The notes below the pieces were generated by a model, which saw nothing but the letters and a program-made list of their open reading frames with translations, was not told where the DNA came from and ran no database searches. The translations under genes were made by a program, and so were the position numbers. From Pseudomonas sp. PSB18 (GTDB lineage: Bacteria > Pseudomonadota > Gammaproteobacteria > Pseudomonadales > Pseudomonadaceae), in NCBI RefSeq assembly GCF_014596565.1, contig NZ_NOIN01000002.1, positions 372,001 through 436,000 on the forward strand: a DNA stretch of 64,000 nt. Reading direction: 5' to 3'. Each line of letters starts with the position of its first letter. Positions within the stretch are counted from its first letter, which is position 1. Below, piece by piece: positions 27,297 to 36,421 of the stretch.

Positions 27297-28631
27297 TTAC
27301 AGGTTGTAGCCACGCTCGTTGTGCTGGGCCAGATCCAGGCCAACAGCTTCTTCTTCCTCGGAGACACGCAGACCCATGACGGCGTCCAGGACCTTGAGGA
27401 TGATGAAGGTGACGATCGCGGTGTAGATCACCGTGAAGCCCACGCCTTTGACTTGAATCCACACTTGCGCACCGATATCGGTCACGGTGCCGAAGCCACC
27501 CAGGGCCGGCGCGGCGAACACGCCGGTGAGGATCGCGCCGAGGATACCGCCGATGCCGTGCACGCCGAAAGCATCCAGGGAGTCGTCATAGCCGAGTTTG
27601 CGTTTGAGGGTGGTTGCGCAGAAGAAGCACACCACGCCCGCCGCCAGGCCGATCACCAGGGCGCCCATCGGGCCCACGGTGCCAGCCGCCGGAGTGATCG
27701 CAACCAGACCCGCCACCACGCCCGAGGCGATGCCCAGTGCGCTTGGCTTGCCGTGGGTGATCCACTCGGCAAACATCCAGCCCAATGCTGCGGCAGCGGT
27801 AGCAATCTGAGTGACCAGCATGGCCATGCCGGCCGTGCCGTTGGCGGCGACGGCGGAACCGGCGTTGAAGCCGAACCAGCCGACCCACAGCATGGCGGCG
27901 CCCATCAGGGTGTAACCCAGGTTATGCGGCGCCATTGGCGTGGTCGGGAAGCCTTTGCGCTTGCCCAGTACCAGGCACGCCACCAGGCCTGCGACACCGG
28001 CGTTGATGTGCACCACGGTGCCGCCGGCGAAATCCAGCACGCCCCAGTCCCACAGCAGACCGCCGTTACCGGACCAGACCATGTGCGCAATCGGCGCATA
28101 CACCAGCGTGAACCAAACGCCCATGAAGATGAGCATGGCGGAGAACTTCATCCGCTCGGCAAAGGCGCCGACGATCAGGGCCGGGGTGATGATGGCGAAC
28201 GTCATCTGGAAAGTGACGAACACCGCTTCAGGGAACAGCGCTGCCGGACCGGTGATGCTCGCCGGGGTCACGCCCGCCAGGAACGCCTTGCCCAGGCCGC
28301 CGATGAAGGAGTTGAAATTGACGACGCCCTGCTCCATGCCGGTGGTGTCGAACGCGATGCTGTAGCCATAAATGACCCACAGGATGCTGATCAGACCGGT
28401 AATGGCGAAGCACTGCATCATCACGGAAAGAAGGTTTTTCGAACGAACCATGCCGCCGTAGAACAGCGCCAGGCCAGGAATGGTCATGAACAGTACAAGA
28501 ATCGTGGACGTCAGCATCCAGGCGGTGTCGCCAGAGTTGAGGACGGGGGCTGCCGCTTCTTCTGCCATGGCCAGGCCAGGCATTACGAAGGACAACAGGG
28601 CTCCTAGCCCTGCGAATTTACGCAGAGTCAT
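27297..28631 (-). CDS. amtB: Ammonium transporter AmtB
   Basis: Inner-membrane ammonium channel of 444 residues. A cleavable signal peptide (MTLRKFAGLGALLSFVMPGLAMA) precedes eleven membrane helices. Family landmarks include GDTAWMLTSTILVLFMTIPG, LALFYGGMVRSKNLLSVMMQ, the pore twin histidines in GTVVHINAGVAGL and FGVHGIGGILGAIL, and GKPSALGIASGVVAGLVAIT. The start at 28631 was chosen because it gives the signal peptide; the frame to 28745 adds a proline-rich tail. It follows glnK after 34 bp and is blocked by GlnK when nitrogen is plentiful. Confidence 0.96.
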   Translation of the reverse strand: MTLRKFAGLGALLSFVMPGLAMAEEAAAPVLNSGDTAWMLTSTILVLFMTIPGLALFYGGMVRSKNLLSVMMQCFAITGLISILWVIYGYSIAFDTTGMEQGVVNFNSFIGGLGKAFLAGVTPASITGPAALFPEAVFVTFQMTFAIITPALIVGAFAERMKFSAMLIFMGVWFTLVYAPIAHMVWSGNGGLLWDWGVLDFAGGTVVHINAGVAGLVACLVLGKRKGFPTTPMAPHNLGYTLMGAAMLWVGWFGFNAGSAVAANGTAGMAMLVTQIATAAAALGWMFAEWITHGKPSALGIASGVVAGLVAITPAAGTVGPMGALVIGLAAGVVCFFCATTLKRKLGYDDSLDAFGVHGIGGILGAILTGVFAAPALGGFGTVTDIGAQVWIQVKGVGFTVIYTAIVTFIILKVLDAVMGLRVSEEEEAVGLDLAQHNERGYNL

Positions 28632-28665
28632 ATTGTTTTCTCCTGGGGCGTTGGGGTTTGGCGGC

Positions 28666-29243
<578 letters not shown>

Positions 29244-29418
29244 ATTTCAACTCCTTAACCGTCGAGCCCACCTTTCTCACGCCATCAACCGCGGCGATAC
29301 GCACAACAACAGTGCGACAGCCTCCGGCCTCGTGCGCAAAAAGCGTGCATCCGATGCATGCGAATTGACTATAGACACTGCGTGGTACACTGCCGCCATC
29401 GTTTTCAGGATTGCTGCC

Positions 29419-29679
29419 ATGCTCGCCCCCAAAGACCTGCTCGACGCCCTCAGCGGCCATGCCTCCCGCCTCTTGAGCGGCGACACTCCCCTGCCCAAGA
29501 GCGAAATCGAAAGCCAGTTCAAGGCGCTGCTGCAAAGCGGCTTCAGCAAACTGGACCTGGTAAGCCGGGAAGAATTCGACAGCCAGATGGTCGTGCTGGC
29601 CCGCACCCGGGCGCGGCTGGAGAGCCTGGAGGCGAAGGTGGCGGAGTTGGAGGCGCGACTTACCACTGACGTGAAGTAA
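29419..29679 (+). CDS. ubiK: Ubiquinone biosynthesis accessory factor UbiK
   Basis: An 86-residue BMFP-domain protein that helps the UbiJ-associated complex in aerobic ubiquinone synthesis. It starts MLAPKDLLDALSGHASRLLS, has an amphipathic membrane-fusing-type N-terminal half, and ends in a coiled coil (LARTRARLESLEAKVAELEA), as in the family. The ATG at 29419 starts the family region. The gene order glnK-ubiK-yifB is expected in pseudomonads, but here yifB is about 8.2 kb away. Confidence 0.9.
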   Translation: MLAPKDLLDALSGHASRLLSGDTPLPKSEIESQFKALLQSGFSKLDLVSREEFDSQMVVLARTRARLESLEAKVAELEARLTTDVK

Positions 29680-29886
29680 GCGCTACCGATGAGACACGTT
29701 GCGGGCTCGCAGTCGCTGTCAGATGCATTAAAGGACGTGAGCCTTCAAACAGCTGGGATGTCCGCTCCCTATAAACGTCCTTCATTTCTCCAAGACCAGT
29801 CCTACAAGTATCGGCGTTGCTGACTGATTTCCGCGCCCATTGCTCCTCATTACAGTTCTCACCTTGAACCCGGTAGAACGCTACTA

Positions 29887-30423
29887 ATGAGAAAAAAAGG
29901 AAAAGGCACCGATCTTCGTAACCAGATACTCAAATCCGAAGCGCGGAAACTCGCTCATCGAACAGTATCAAACGATCCTGACGCTCAGGAGGCTGGAGTT
30001 CAGGGATCAGCGCTCAAACTTGAACCGATCACATCCGAAGCGATCAATGCGTGTCACTCCTGGGAGGAGAAACTGCTCTACCCATGGCATCGCGTTCCCG
30101 ATTGGAAACGCAGGGACGCCAAGGGTCTGGATATCGCGATTTGGCATCGGGAAGTACTGTGCGGTCTGTGCTACGCGACTCCCAGGAAAAGCACTGTTCG
30201 CCTAAAAATCGTACTGCTTCAGGGCAGCCCGGACCATACCCATCCACTGCGCGGATGGGTCGCTTCGATAGCGCTTCTAACGACTGAGTTTTACGCGCGG
30301 ATGCTGGACTGCAATCAGATTGAGGTCCAAGAGCCAGAGGCAGGCGCTATCCCTTACTACCTCAAATTGGGATTCAGTTTCGATGCGGCCCGGCGCCTTG
30401 TCATTTCGCTGGACGCTCCCTAA
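29887..30423 (+). CDS. GNAT-like orphan protein
   Basis: A 178-residue protein I cannot assign firmly. The first 45 residues are basic and polar (MRKKGKGTDLRNQILKSEAR). The rest looks like an acyltransferase fold: a strand region KGLDIAIWHREVLCGLCYAT, a run RLKIVLLQG, and a C-terminal YYLKLGFSFDAARRL that matches the last motif of many GNAT enzymes. The acetyl-CoA loop (Q/RxxGxG/A) is not obvious, so it may be inactive or a diverged family. Codon use is less GC-rich than its neighbours. It opens the insertion between ubiK and yifB. An inverted repeat AAGGACGT/ACGTCCTT (29731-29738, 29775-29782) lies upstream. Confidence 0.65.
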   Translation: MRKKGKGTDLRNQILKSEARKLAHRTVSNDPDAQEAGVQGSALKLEPITSEAINACHSWEEKLLYPWHRVPDWKRRDAKGLDIAIWHREVLCGLCYATPRKSTVRLKIVLLQGSPDHTHPLRGWVASIALLTTEFYARMLDCNQIEVQEPEAGAIPYYLKLGFSFDAARRLVISLDAP

Positions 30424-30455
30424 GATCAATCAAAGCTCTCGGGCACGAGGTGTCG

Positions 30456-30626
30456 ATGAAAACTGAAAAACGTAAAGCCAAGCTGATATTAGCTGCTGAA
30501 TGCCATGCCGAGACTCGCCGCTCAGTTGGCGGCATATCTGCCACCCAGATCCGCTTTTTGAAAGTTGCGGCGGCCTGCGGTAAAGAGATGGAGCCAGCCG
30601 GTCTGCTCGCGGGCGCACGCGGCTGA
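30456..30626 (+). CDS. Small hypothetical protein
   Basis: A possible 56-residue basic protein starting MKTEKRKAKLILAAECHAET and ending GLLAGARG. It has GAGG seven bases before the ATG and follows the GNAT-like gene by 32 bp. No domain is recognised. Its coding status is uncertain; it could be a spurious frame. Confidence 0.3.
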   Translation: MKTEKRKAKLILAAECHAETRRSVGGISATQIRFLKVAAACGKEMEPAGLLAGARG

Positions 30627-30707
30627 AATCCGATGCTGTAAACGACTGACTTCATCACGATCTGTTGACGATTACCTATCCAGCACGCATGACCTGAACT
30701 CCAGGGA

Positions 30708-32348
30708 TCAGAGCCGGAAACGACCCACCAACGTATTGAATGACACCGCCAGGTTGGACAGCTCCTGGCTTGAAGCATTGGTCTGGTTTGCCCCAGCCGC
30801 CGTCTGGGTCGAGAGATCCTGGATATTCACCAGGTTGCGATCCACCTCACGGGCCACGTGGGCCTGCTCCTCGGACGCCGTGGCGATCACCAGGTTGCGG
30901 TCGTTGATCTGCGAAATGCCGTCAGCAATCTGCTCCAACGCCTCGCCGGTCGCCCGAGCCAGGCCCTGGGTCTCGGTAACCAGTGCCTGGCTCTTGCTCA
31001 TTGCATCGACCGCGCTATCGGCACGATCCTGGACCGCGTGGATCATGCTTTCGATTTCGCCGGTAGACGACTGGGTACGCGCCGCCAGTGCGCGAACCTC
31101 ATCGGCCACCACGGCAAAGCCTCGGCCCTGCTCCCCTGCTCGCGCGGCTTCGATCGCTGCGTTGAGCGCCAGCAGGTTGGTCTGCTCGGCGATCCCGCGG
31201 ATCACATCCACCACCTTACCGATATCCCGGACCTGCCCGGCAAGAACACTGACCAGTTCGGTGGATGAGGTGAGTTCCCGGGTCGCATTGTTGATCGCCT
31301 GCACTGCATTGCGAGCCTGATCGCGCCCATTGCTGGCTTGCGAGCTGGTCGCTTGGGACGCCTGCGAGGTGGAAACGGCATTGCGAGCCACCTCCTCCAC
31401 GGCAGAGGTCATCTCGGTCACAGCCGTGGCCGCCTGTTGGATTTCGTCGTTCTGCCGGATCAGGGCACGACTGCCATCGTCAGTGACCGCGGTGAGCTCC
31501 TCGGCGGCGGAAGCCAACTGTTCCGAGGCACTGGCAATCTGTTGGATGGTGGTTTTCAAGCTGGCTTGCATATCGCCCAGAGCCTTGAGCAACTGACCGG
31601 CCTCATCGCGACTGGTGCTGCTGATATGCTGGGTCAGGTCACCCTGGGCAATGCGTTGCGCGCAGTCGACCGCCACGGCAATCGGTCGGCTGATCAGGCG
31701 GCTGATGAACATGCCCAGCAGCAGCGCCGCAATAAAGGCGATGGCAATGCCGCTGTACAACACCGTCTTGGCCGTCACTTCCTGAAGCGTGGCAGCCTTG
31801 GCGTCTTCGCTGATCTGGCGGTCGTTGGAGTCGATCATGATCGTCAACTGATCCATCACCTTGCGGTAGGCCTTCTGCAAATCTCCCAACAGCAGCGTGC
31901 GACCGTTCTCCAAGTCTCCCGCCGCCATCAGTGCCAGGTACTGCTGCACCATCGCCTGGTAGACGGGCCAGTCGAGCGCCATCTGGTCACCGGCCAGGCG
32001 CTCGTCCTCAGCCAGGTTCCCCTTGCGGTAATCGGCAAACGCCTTTTCGCTGGCCAACTGGTTGGCTTTCATCGAGGCGAGAAACTCATCCTTCACGCTC
32101 TGCGGGGCGTTGCCTGCGGTCGCCACGTACAGCCGGTACATATCGCGTGTCTGTCCGACGGCCTTGGTCTTGGTCTGCGAGGTATTGGCGACCGAGACCA
32201 GGTTGTTGTTGAACACTGCCTGCAGGCGGGCCGACAGCGCGGAAACGCCGCTGACGCCCAGCATGCCCACGGCGAGCGTAATCAGGGCGCAGAGGAAAAA
32301 CGAAGTGATCAGTTTGGTCGAAAGTTTTGCGTCATTGAGCCAGTTCAT
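30708..32348 (-). CDS. Methyl-accepting chemotaxis protein, 4-helix-bundle type
   Basis: Chemoreceptor of the inner membrane, 546 residues. The first membrane helix (LITSFFLCALITLAVGMLGV) is followed by a periplasmic four-helix-bundle sensor (residues 35-190, all helical, with ARLQAVFNNNLVSVANTSQT). Next come the second membrane helix (LYSGIAIAFIAALLLGMFIS), a HAMP domain (RPIAVAVDCAQRIAQGDLTQ) and the signalling domain with the hairpin tip [20 protein letters not shown]. There is no C-terminal CheR-docking pentapeptide. The ligand is unknown. It is part of the accessory segment; no other chemotaxis gene is nearby. Confidence 0.93.
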   Translation of the reverse strand: MNWLNDAKLSTKLITSFFLCALITLAVGMLGVSGVSALSARLQAVFNNNLVSVANTSQTKTKAVGQTRDMYRLYVATAGNAPQSVKDEFLASMKANQLASEKAFADYRKGNLAEDERLAGDQMALDWPVYQAMVQQYLALMAAGDLENGRTLLLGDLQKAYRKVMDQLTIMIDSNDRQISEDAKAATLQEVTAKTVLYSGIAIAFIAALLLGMFISRLISRPIAVAVDCAQRIAQGDLTQHISSTSRDEAGQLLKALGDMQASLKTTIQQIASASEQLASAAEELTAVTDDGSRALIRQNDEIQQAATAVTEMTSAVEEVARNAVSTSQASQATSSQASNGRDQARNAVQAINNATRELTSSTELVSVLAGQVRDIGKVVDVIRGIAEQTNLLALNAAIEAARAGEQGRGFAVVADEVRALAARTQSSTGEIESMIHAVQDRADSAVDAMSKSQALVTETQGLARATGEALEQIADGISQINDRNLVIATASEEQAHVAREVDRNLVNIQDLSTQTAAGANQTNASSQELSNLAVSFNTLVGRFRL

Positions 32349-32806
32349 CGGTGGTCCTCATGGGTGCTGGTCGAGCAGCCCTGCTGTGTATTTCCCCCGC
32401 CCGCATGAATGCCAGGTAAAGGGCCTGTGTACGGATTGCATGACCGATTGGCTCGCCTGGCGACAGGGCACTGTCGACACGTTGCTCGATCGGCTTTCAA
32501 ACATGTCGTCGTACAACTCACAAAAAACCAGCCGTAATCCAGTACGTTTTCAAGCCTGATGTGGAGTCTCGATTTTGTTCATTGTCCACGTTTCGCTCAG
32601 GCACATACTGGGTATCGCCTCGCTTAAATGCCCGTCCTAGACACATCCGATAGAAAAAAATAAATAATGGCTCTTCGCCATATTTATTGAGAAATGTTAC
32701 ATCATGTGAAATATTGATCGCAACATACGACATCGTATAACTGACGCCGATATCTTGACGACCTACAAAACGTGGATGCGTCGAAGCCAACCGTGAGGAG
32801 TTACAC
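32349..32806. other. 458-bp AT-rich intergenic region before the dehydrogenase operon
   Basis: No convincing gene. It holds a terminator-like hairpin reading on the minus strand (TGGC/GCCA stem around 32661-32690 followed by a T run at 32660-32654) with no obvious upstream minus-strand gene. It also holds the promoter and operator described separately. The last 170 bases are much richer in A and T than the flanks. Confidence 0.5.
32714..32741 (+). promoter_or_regulatory. Candidate promoter with operator palindrome for the dehydrogenase operon
   Basis: TTGATC (32714-32719) and TATAAC (32736-32741) are 16 bp apart, a fair sigma-70 promoter. The spacer contains the perfect inverted repeat ATACGA-CA-TCGTAT (32725-32738), which overlaps the -10 element, a typical place for a repressor or MerR-like activator. 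The cytochrome gene starts 66 bp downstream. Confidence 0.45.
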
Positions 32807-34222
32807 ATGCATCCGCAAAGGAGGGGCCGACCGTTGCCGGGCACGCGCCGGGCAAGGCCTATGAGGCAAAGACTTGCAGGGTGTCTGGCCCTCTTGATGA
32901 TGAGCGTGGCAGCCCATGGCGAGGCGCTCGACGCCAGTGCCTCGCCAGGTAGACGACTGGCAGTGGCTGCCGATTGCGTGGCCTGCCACAGCACCACTGG
33001 CGGCAAGCCTTTCGCGGGCGGTTACCCACTCGCCTCGCCGATGGGCGTCATCTACTCGACCAACATCACCCCTTCCAACACCGCGGGCATTGGCCATTAC
33101 AGCCAGGCAGACTTCGCTCGCGCGGTGCGTGACGGCGTGACGCCGGACGGCACCCACCTGTACCCGGCGATGCCTTACACCTCCTACGCGAAGATGACTG
33201 ACAGCGATGTCGCCGCGCTGTACCAGTACTTCATGCAGGAAGTCGTACCGGTGGACACGCCCAGTCCCAAGACCGAGCTCGCCTTCCCCTTCAATATCCG
33301 CGCTTCGATGCTCGGCTGGAACGCGCTGTTCCATAGCTCGAAACGCTTCGAGGCGGACCCAGGCAAGTCCGAGCAGGTCAATCGCGGCGACTATCTGGTC
33401 AACGCCCTGGGTCACTGCGACACCTGCCATACCCCGCGCGATCTGCTGATGGGTGCCAAGAACGACAAGGCGCTTTCCGGTGGCTCGCTGGGGGCCTGGT
33501 ACGCCCCGAATATCACCTCGGACAAGACCAGCGGGATTGGTGCCTGGTCGAGCGACGAGCTGGTTGCCTACCTGCGCAGCGGCCATGTCGAGGGTAAGGC
33601 ACAAGCCGCCGGACCGATGGCCGAGGCGGTTGAAAACAGCCTGCAGTATCTCGACGAAAACGATCTCAAGGCCATCGCCGCCTACTTGCTGCAAACGCCT
33701 GCGGTAGCCAACGGTGAGCGCCAGGCCCGTCATACCTTCGGCCAGGCGTCTGACGATGAACTCAGCCTGCGCGGCGGCAAACCGCAGGACAATCCGGGCT
33801 GGCACATCTTCAGCGGCACCTGTGCCAACTGCCACCAAGCCAATGGCCAGGGCACCCGGGAATACCCTTCCCTGTTCCACAACACCACGACCAGCCACCG
33901 CGACAACCTGATCGCGACCATCGTCTACGGCGTGCACCGGGAAGTCGACGGGATCACCATCGACATGCCAGCGTTCGGCCCGGATGCGCTGTTCACCGAT
34001 CGCCTCGACGACCAGCAGATCGCGGATGTCACCAACTACGTGCTGTCGCGCTACGGCAACGCCGAACTGAGCGCCACCGCCGCCGATGTCGCGCAGGTGC
34101 GGGCAGGGGGAGCCAAAGCGCCCATCGCCGTGCTGGCCCAGTACGGTCCACTGCCCCTGATCGTGCTGGTCCTGCTGGCGCTTTATTGGCTCCGGGCACG
34201 TCGCCGGCGACAGGAGGCCTGA
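32807..34222 (+). CDS. Triheme cytochrome c subunit of a membrane-bound flavin dehydrogenase
   Basis: Electron-transfer subunit of a periplasmic sugar/alcohol dehydrogenase, passing electrons to ubiquinone. The 471-residue product has a basic N-terminus and signal peptide (LAGCLALLMMSVAAHG), three heme motifs CVACH (residue 57), CDTCH (204) and CANCH (339), and a C-terminal membrane anchor (LPLIVLVLLALYWL) before an Arg-rich tail. This is the domain order of the cytochrome subunit of gluconate 2-dehydrogenase and related enzymes. GAGGAG precedes the ATG at 32807; a second ATG at 32861 also gives a proper signal peptide. First gene of a three-gene operon. Confidence 0.92.
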   Translation: MHPQRRGRPLPGTRRARPMRQRLAGCLALLMMSVAAHGEALDASASPGRRLAVAADCVACHSTTGGKPFAGGYPLASPMGVIYSTNITPSNTAGIGHYSQADFARAVRDGVTPDGTHLYPAMPYTSYAKMTDSDVAALYQYFMQEVVPVDTPSPKTELAFPFNIRASMLGWNALFHSSKRFEADPGKSEQVNRGDYLVNALGHCDTCHTPRDLLMGAKNDKALSGGSLGAWYAPNITSDKTSGIGAWSSDELVAYLRSGHVEGKAQAAGPMAEAVENSLQYLDENDLKAIAAYLLQTPAVANGERQARHTFGQASDDELSLRGGKPQDNPGWHIFSGTCANCHQANGQGTREYPSLFHNTTTSHRDNLIATIVYGVHREVDGITIDMPAFGPDALFTDRLDDQQIADVTNYVLSRYGNAELSATAADVAQVRAGGAKAPIAVLAQYGPLPLIVLVLLALYWLRARRRRQEA

Positions 34223-34225
34223 ACC

Positions 34226-34780
34226 ATGGAAACCTCGATGACTGACAAGCACCTGCCCGTTTCATCCGCGCCGACTGACCGGCTATCGCGCCGCAGCCTG
34301 CTGCGCGGCTCGGTCACCCTGGGCCTGGCGGCCCTGGTCGGTGGCCTCGGCCCCTGGCAATCGGTGCTGGCCATGGCCGAGGGCGACCAGGACTTCCTCG
34401 CCCTGTCGCAATTTCTCGTCAGCCGCCCGGTCAACCCGGTCCTGGCGGCGCGCTACTACCGCGCCCTGAGCCGTCGCGCGCCGAATTTCAGCGGTAACGT
34501 TGCCGCCCTCAAGCAACTGATCGATGGGCAAGGCTTCAAGCATGTCGATGAATACCTGGCCCAGGCCAATCCGGATCCGTCGCTGAAGGCGACCGCGACC
34601 AGCATCATTTCGGCCTGGTACCTGGGCATCGTTGGCGAACTCGCCGATGCCGAGCTGATCAGCTACCGCGAATCACTGATGTATCGCCCGACCCACGGCA
34701 TTCTCATCATCCCAACCTATGGTGGCGGCCCCAACTCCTGGGGCGCCAAGCCAGCCGATACTCAGGACTTCAAACTATGA
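34226..34780 (+). CDS. Small Tat-exported subunit of the flavin dehydrogenase
   Basis: A 184-residue protein with a twin-arginine signal (SRRSLLRG near residues 21-28, then a hydrophobic run LGLAALVGGLGPW), expected to export the folded flavin subunit, which has no signal of its own. The mature part resembles gluconate 2-dehydrogenase subunit 3 / sorbitol dehydrogenase small subunit (FLALSQFLVSRPVNPVLAAR, AWYLGIVGELADAELISYRE, HGILIIPTYGGGPNSWG). It starts three bases after the cytochrome stop and overlaps the GMC gene by four bases, so the three subunits are cotranslated. Confidence 0.87.
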   Translation: METSMTDKHLPVSSAPTDRLSRRSLLRGSVTLGLAALVGGLGPWQSVLAMAEGDQDFLALSQFLVSRPVNPVLAARYYRALSRRAPNFSGNVAALKQLIDGQGFKHVDEYLAQANPDPSLKATATSIISAWYLGIVGELADAELISYRESLMYRPTHGILIIPTYGGGPNSWGAKPADTQDFKL

Positions 34781-36411
34781 GCAGCGTTGTCTACGACGCC
34801 GATGTGGTCGTCATCGGCTCCGGCGTGATGGGCGGCTTGATCGCCACCGGCCTGGCCAAGGCCAACAAATCCGTGATCGTCCTGGAGGCAGGTCCGCGGG
34901 TGAACCGCCGCGACATCGTCGAGACCTTCCGCAATGCGCCGGTCAAGCTGTCGTTGGCCAACGCCAAGCTGCAAGGCGCAGGTTCGCCCTACCCGAGCCT
35001 GCCCCATGCGCCCTCCACCTACGGCGACTACCTGCAACAGGTCGGACCGGTGAAGTACAACACCTCGTACCTGCGCGTGGTCGGCGGCACCACCTGGCAT
35101 TTCGGTTCATCGCTATGGCGCATGTTGCCCAACGACTTTCGCCTCCATTCCCTTTACGGGCGTGGGCGCGACTGGCCGATCAGCTACGACGAGCTGGAGC
35201 CCTTCTATGCCCGTGCCGAGACCGAGCTTGGGGTGTCCGGCGTCGACGGCCAGGATGAAAGCGGCCAGGGCGGCGCGGCCTATCCACCGCGCTCGATCCC
35301 GTATCCGATGGAAGGCCTGAAGCCGAGCTACATGTTCAAGCGCCTCTCGACCCTCTTGAGCAAGGGCGGCTACAACCCGATCCTCGAACCCAATGGCCGG
35401 GCCACCCGCCCCTATGGCAAACGCCCACCGTGCGCCGGCAACAACAATTGCAATCCGGTGTGCCCGATTGCCGCCAAGTACGACGGATCGATGCACATCG
35501 ATGAAGCCGAGCGCCATGGCGCCAAGGTCCTGGACAACTCGGTGGTGTACAAGATCGAGGCCGGTGACGATGGCAAGATCACTGCAATCTGGTACATGCG
35601 CCCGGACAAGAGCCAGCATCGCCTGACCGCCCGCTACTTCGTACTGGCGGCCTATGGCATCGAATCGCCGAAACTGCTGTTGATGTCCACGTCCGAAAAG
35701 TACCCCAACGGCATCGCCAACTCGTCCGACCAGGTCGGTCGCAACCTGATGGACCACACCGGCGTCAGCATGAACGTGATGACCAAGGAAGACATGTGGC
35801 CCGGCGAAGGACCGACCCAGTTGCTGGTATACCTCAACAGCCGCGATGGGGCATTTCGCAAGGACTACCCGAGCTACAAGATCAAGGTCAGGAACACGGT
35901 GCCTACTTCACAGATCACCACCAACCTGATCGCCAAGGGCGTACTGGGCTCCAAGCTCGACCAACAGATCCGCTTGCAGTCGGCGCGCTCCTTGAACTGG
36001 GCGGTGGACTTCGAAACGTTGCCGCTGCCGGAAAACCGCGTCACGCCGAGCAAGACCCGCTTCGACGCCATTGGCCTGCCGGTTCCGGAAATCTATTACA
36101 GCGTTCCGGACTACTGGCATGCCGGCAAGGAAAAAGCATTGGAGGACCTCAAGCAGTTCGCCCATCTGCTGGACGCCGACATTGTCAGCACCGACGTCGG
36201 CTTCCAGAACCGCCAGCACATCATGGGCACCACCATCATGGGCGACGACCCGAAGAACTCGGTGGTCGATCGTGACTGCCGCAGCCACGACCACGCCAAC
36301 CTGTTCATTGCCGGCACCAGCGTGATGCCGTCATCGTCCTGCGTGAACCCCACGTTGACCGGTGCGGCCCTGAGCATTCGGATCGCCGATCAATTGCTGA
36401 AGGAGGTGTAG
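34777..36411 (+). CDS. GMC-family FAD dehydrogenase large subunit
   Basis: Catalytic flavoprotein of 544 residues, a membrane-bound polyol/sugar-acid dehydrogenase. It shows the FAD Rossmann motif GSGVMGGLIATGLAKANKSV near residue 14, VVGGTTWHFGSSLWR near 101 and the C-terminal GMC motif SSCVNPTLTGAALSIRIADQ. A cysteine cluster CAGNNNCNPVCP begins at Cys219. It resembles the 3Fe-4S motif of FAD-glucose dehydrogenases, where CCGNNNC is usual from memory; here the second Cys is Ala. The substrate cannot be deduced (gluconate, 2-ketogluconate, sorbitol and similar are candidates). Its stop is 10 bp from that of the convergent kinase. Confidence 0.9.
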   Translation: MSSVVYDADVVVIGSGVMGGLIATGLAKANKSVIVLEAGPRVNRRDIVETFRNAPVKLSLANAKLQGAGSPYPSLPHAPSTYGDYLQQVGPVKYNTSYLRVVGGTTWHFGSSLWRMLPNDFRLHSLYGRGRDWPISYDELEPFYARAETELGVSGVDGQDESGQGGAAYPPRSIPYPMEGLKPSYMFKRLSTLLSKGGYNPILEPNGRATRPYGKRPPCAGNNNCNPVCPIAAKYDGSMHIDEAERHGAKVLDNSVVYKIEAGDDGKITAIWYMRPDKSQHRLTARYFVLAAYGIESPKLLLMSTSEKYPNGIANSSDQVGRNLMDHTGVSMNVMTKEDMWPGEGPTQLLVYLNSRDGAFRKDYPSYKIKVRNTVPTSQITTNLIAKGVLGSKLDQQIRLQSARSLNWAVDFETLPLPENRVTPSKTRFDAIGLPVPEIYYSVPDYWHAGKEKALEDLKQFAHLLDADIVSTDVGFQNRQHIMGTTIMGDDPKNSVVDRDCRSHDHANLFIAGTSVMPSSSCVNPTLTGAALSIRIADQLLKEV

Positions 36412-36421
36412 TCGGACTCGT

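Noticed and set aside
27261..28607. 448-codon plus-strand frame
   Set aside because: Antisense to amtB. Composition is low-complexity His/Gln/Asp with no domain.
32518..33006. 162-codon minus-strand frame before the cytochrome gene
   Set aside because: It overlaps the start of the cytochrome coding region on the other strand and has no domain or good start.
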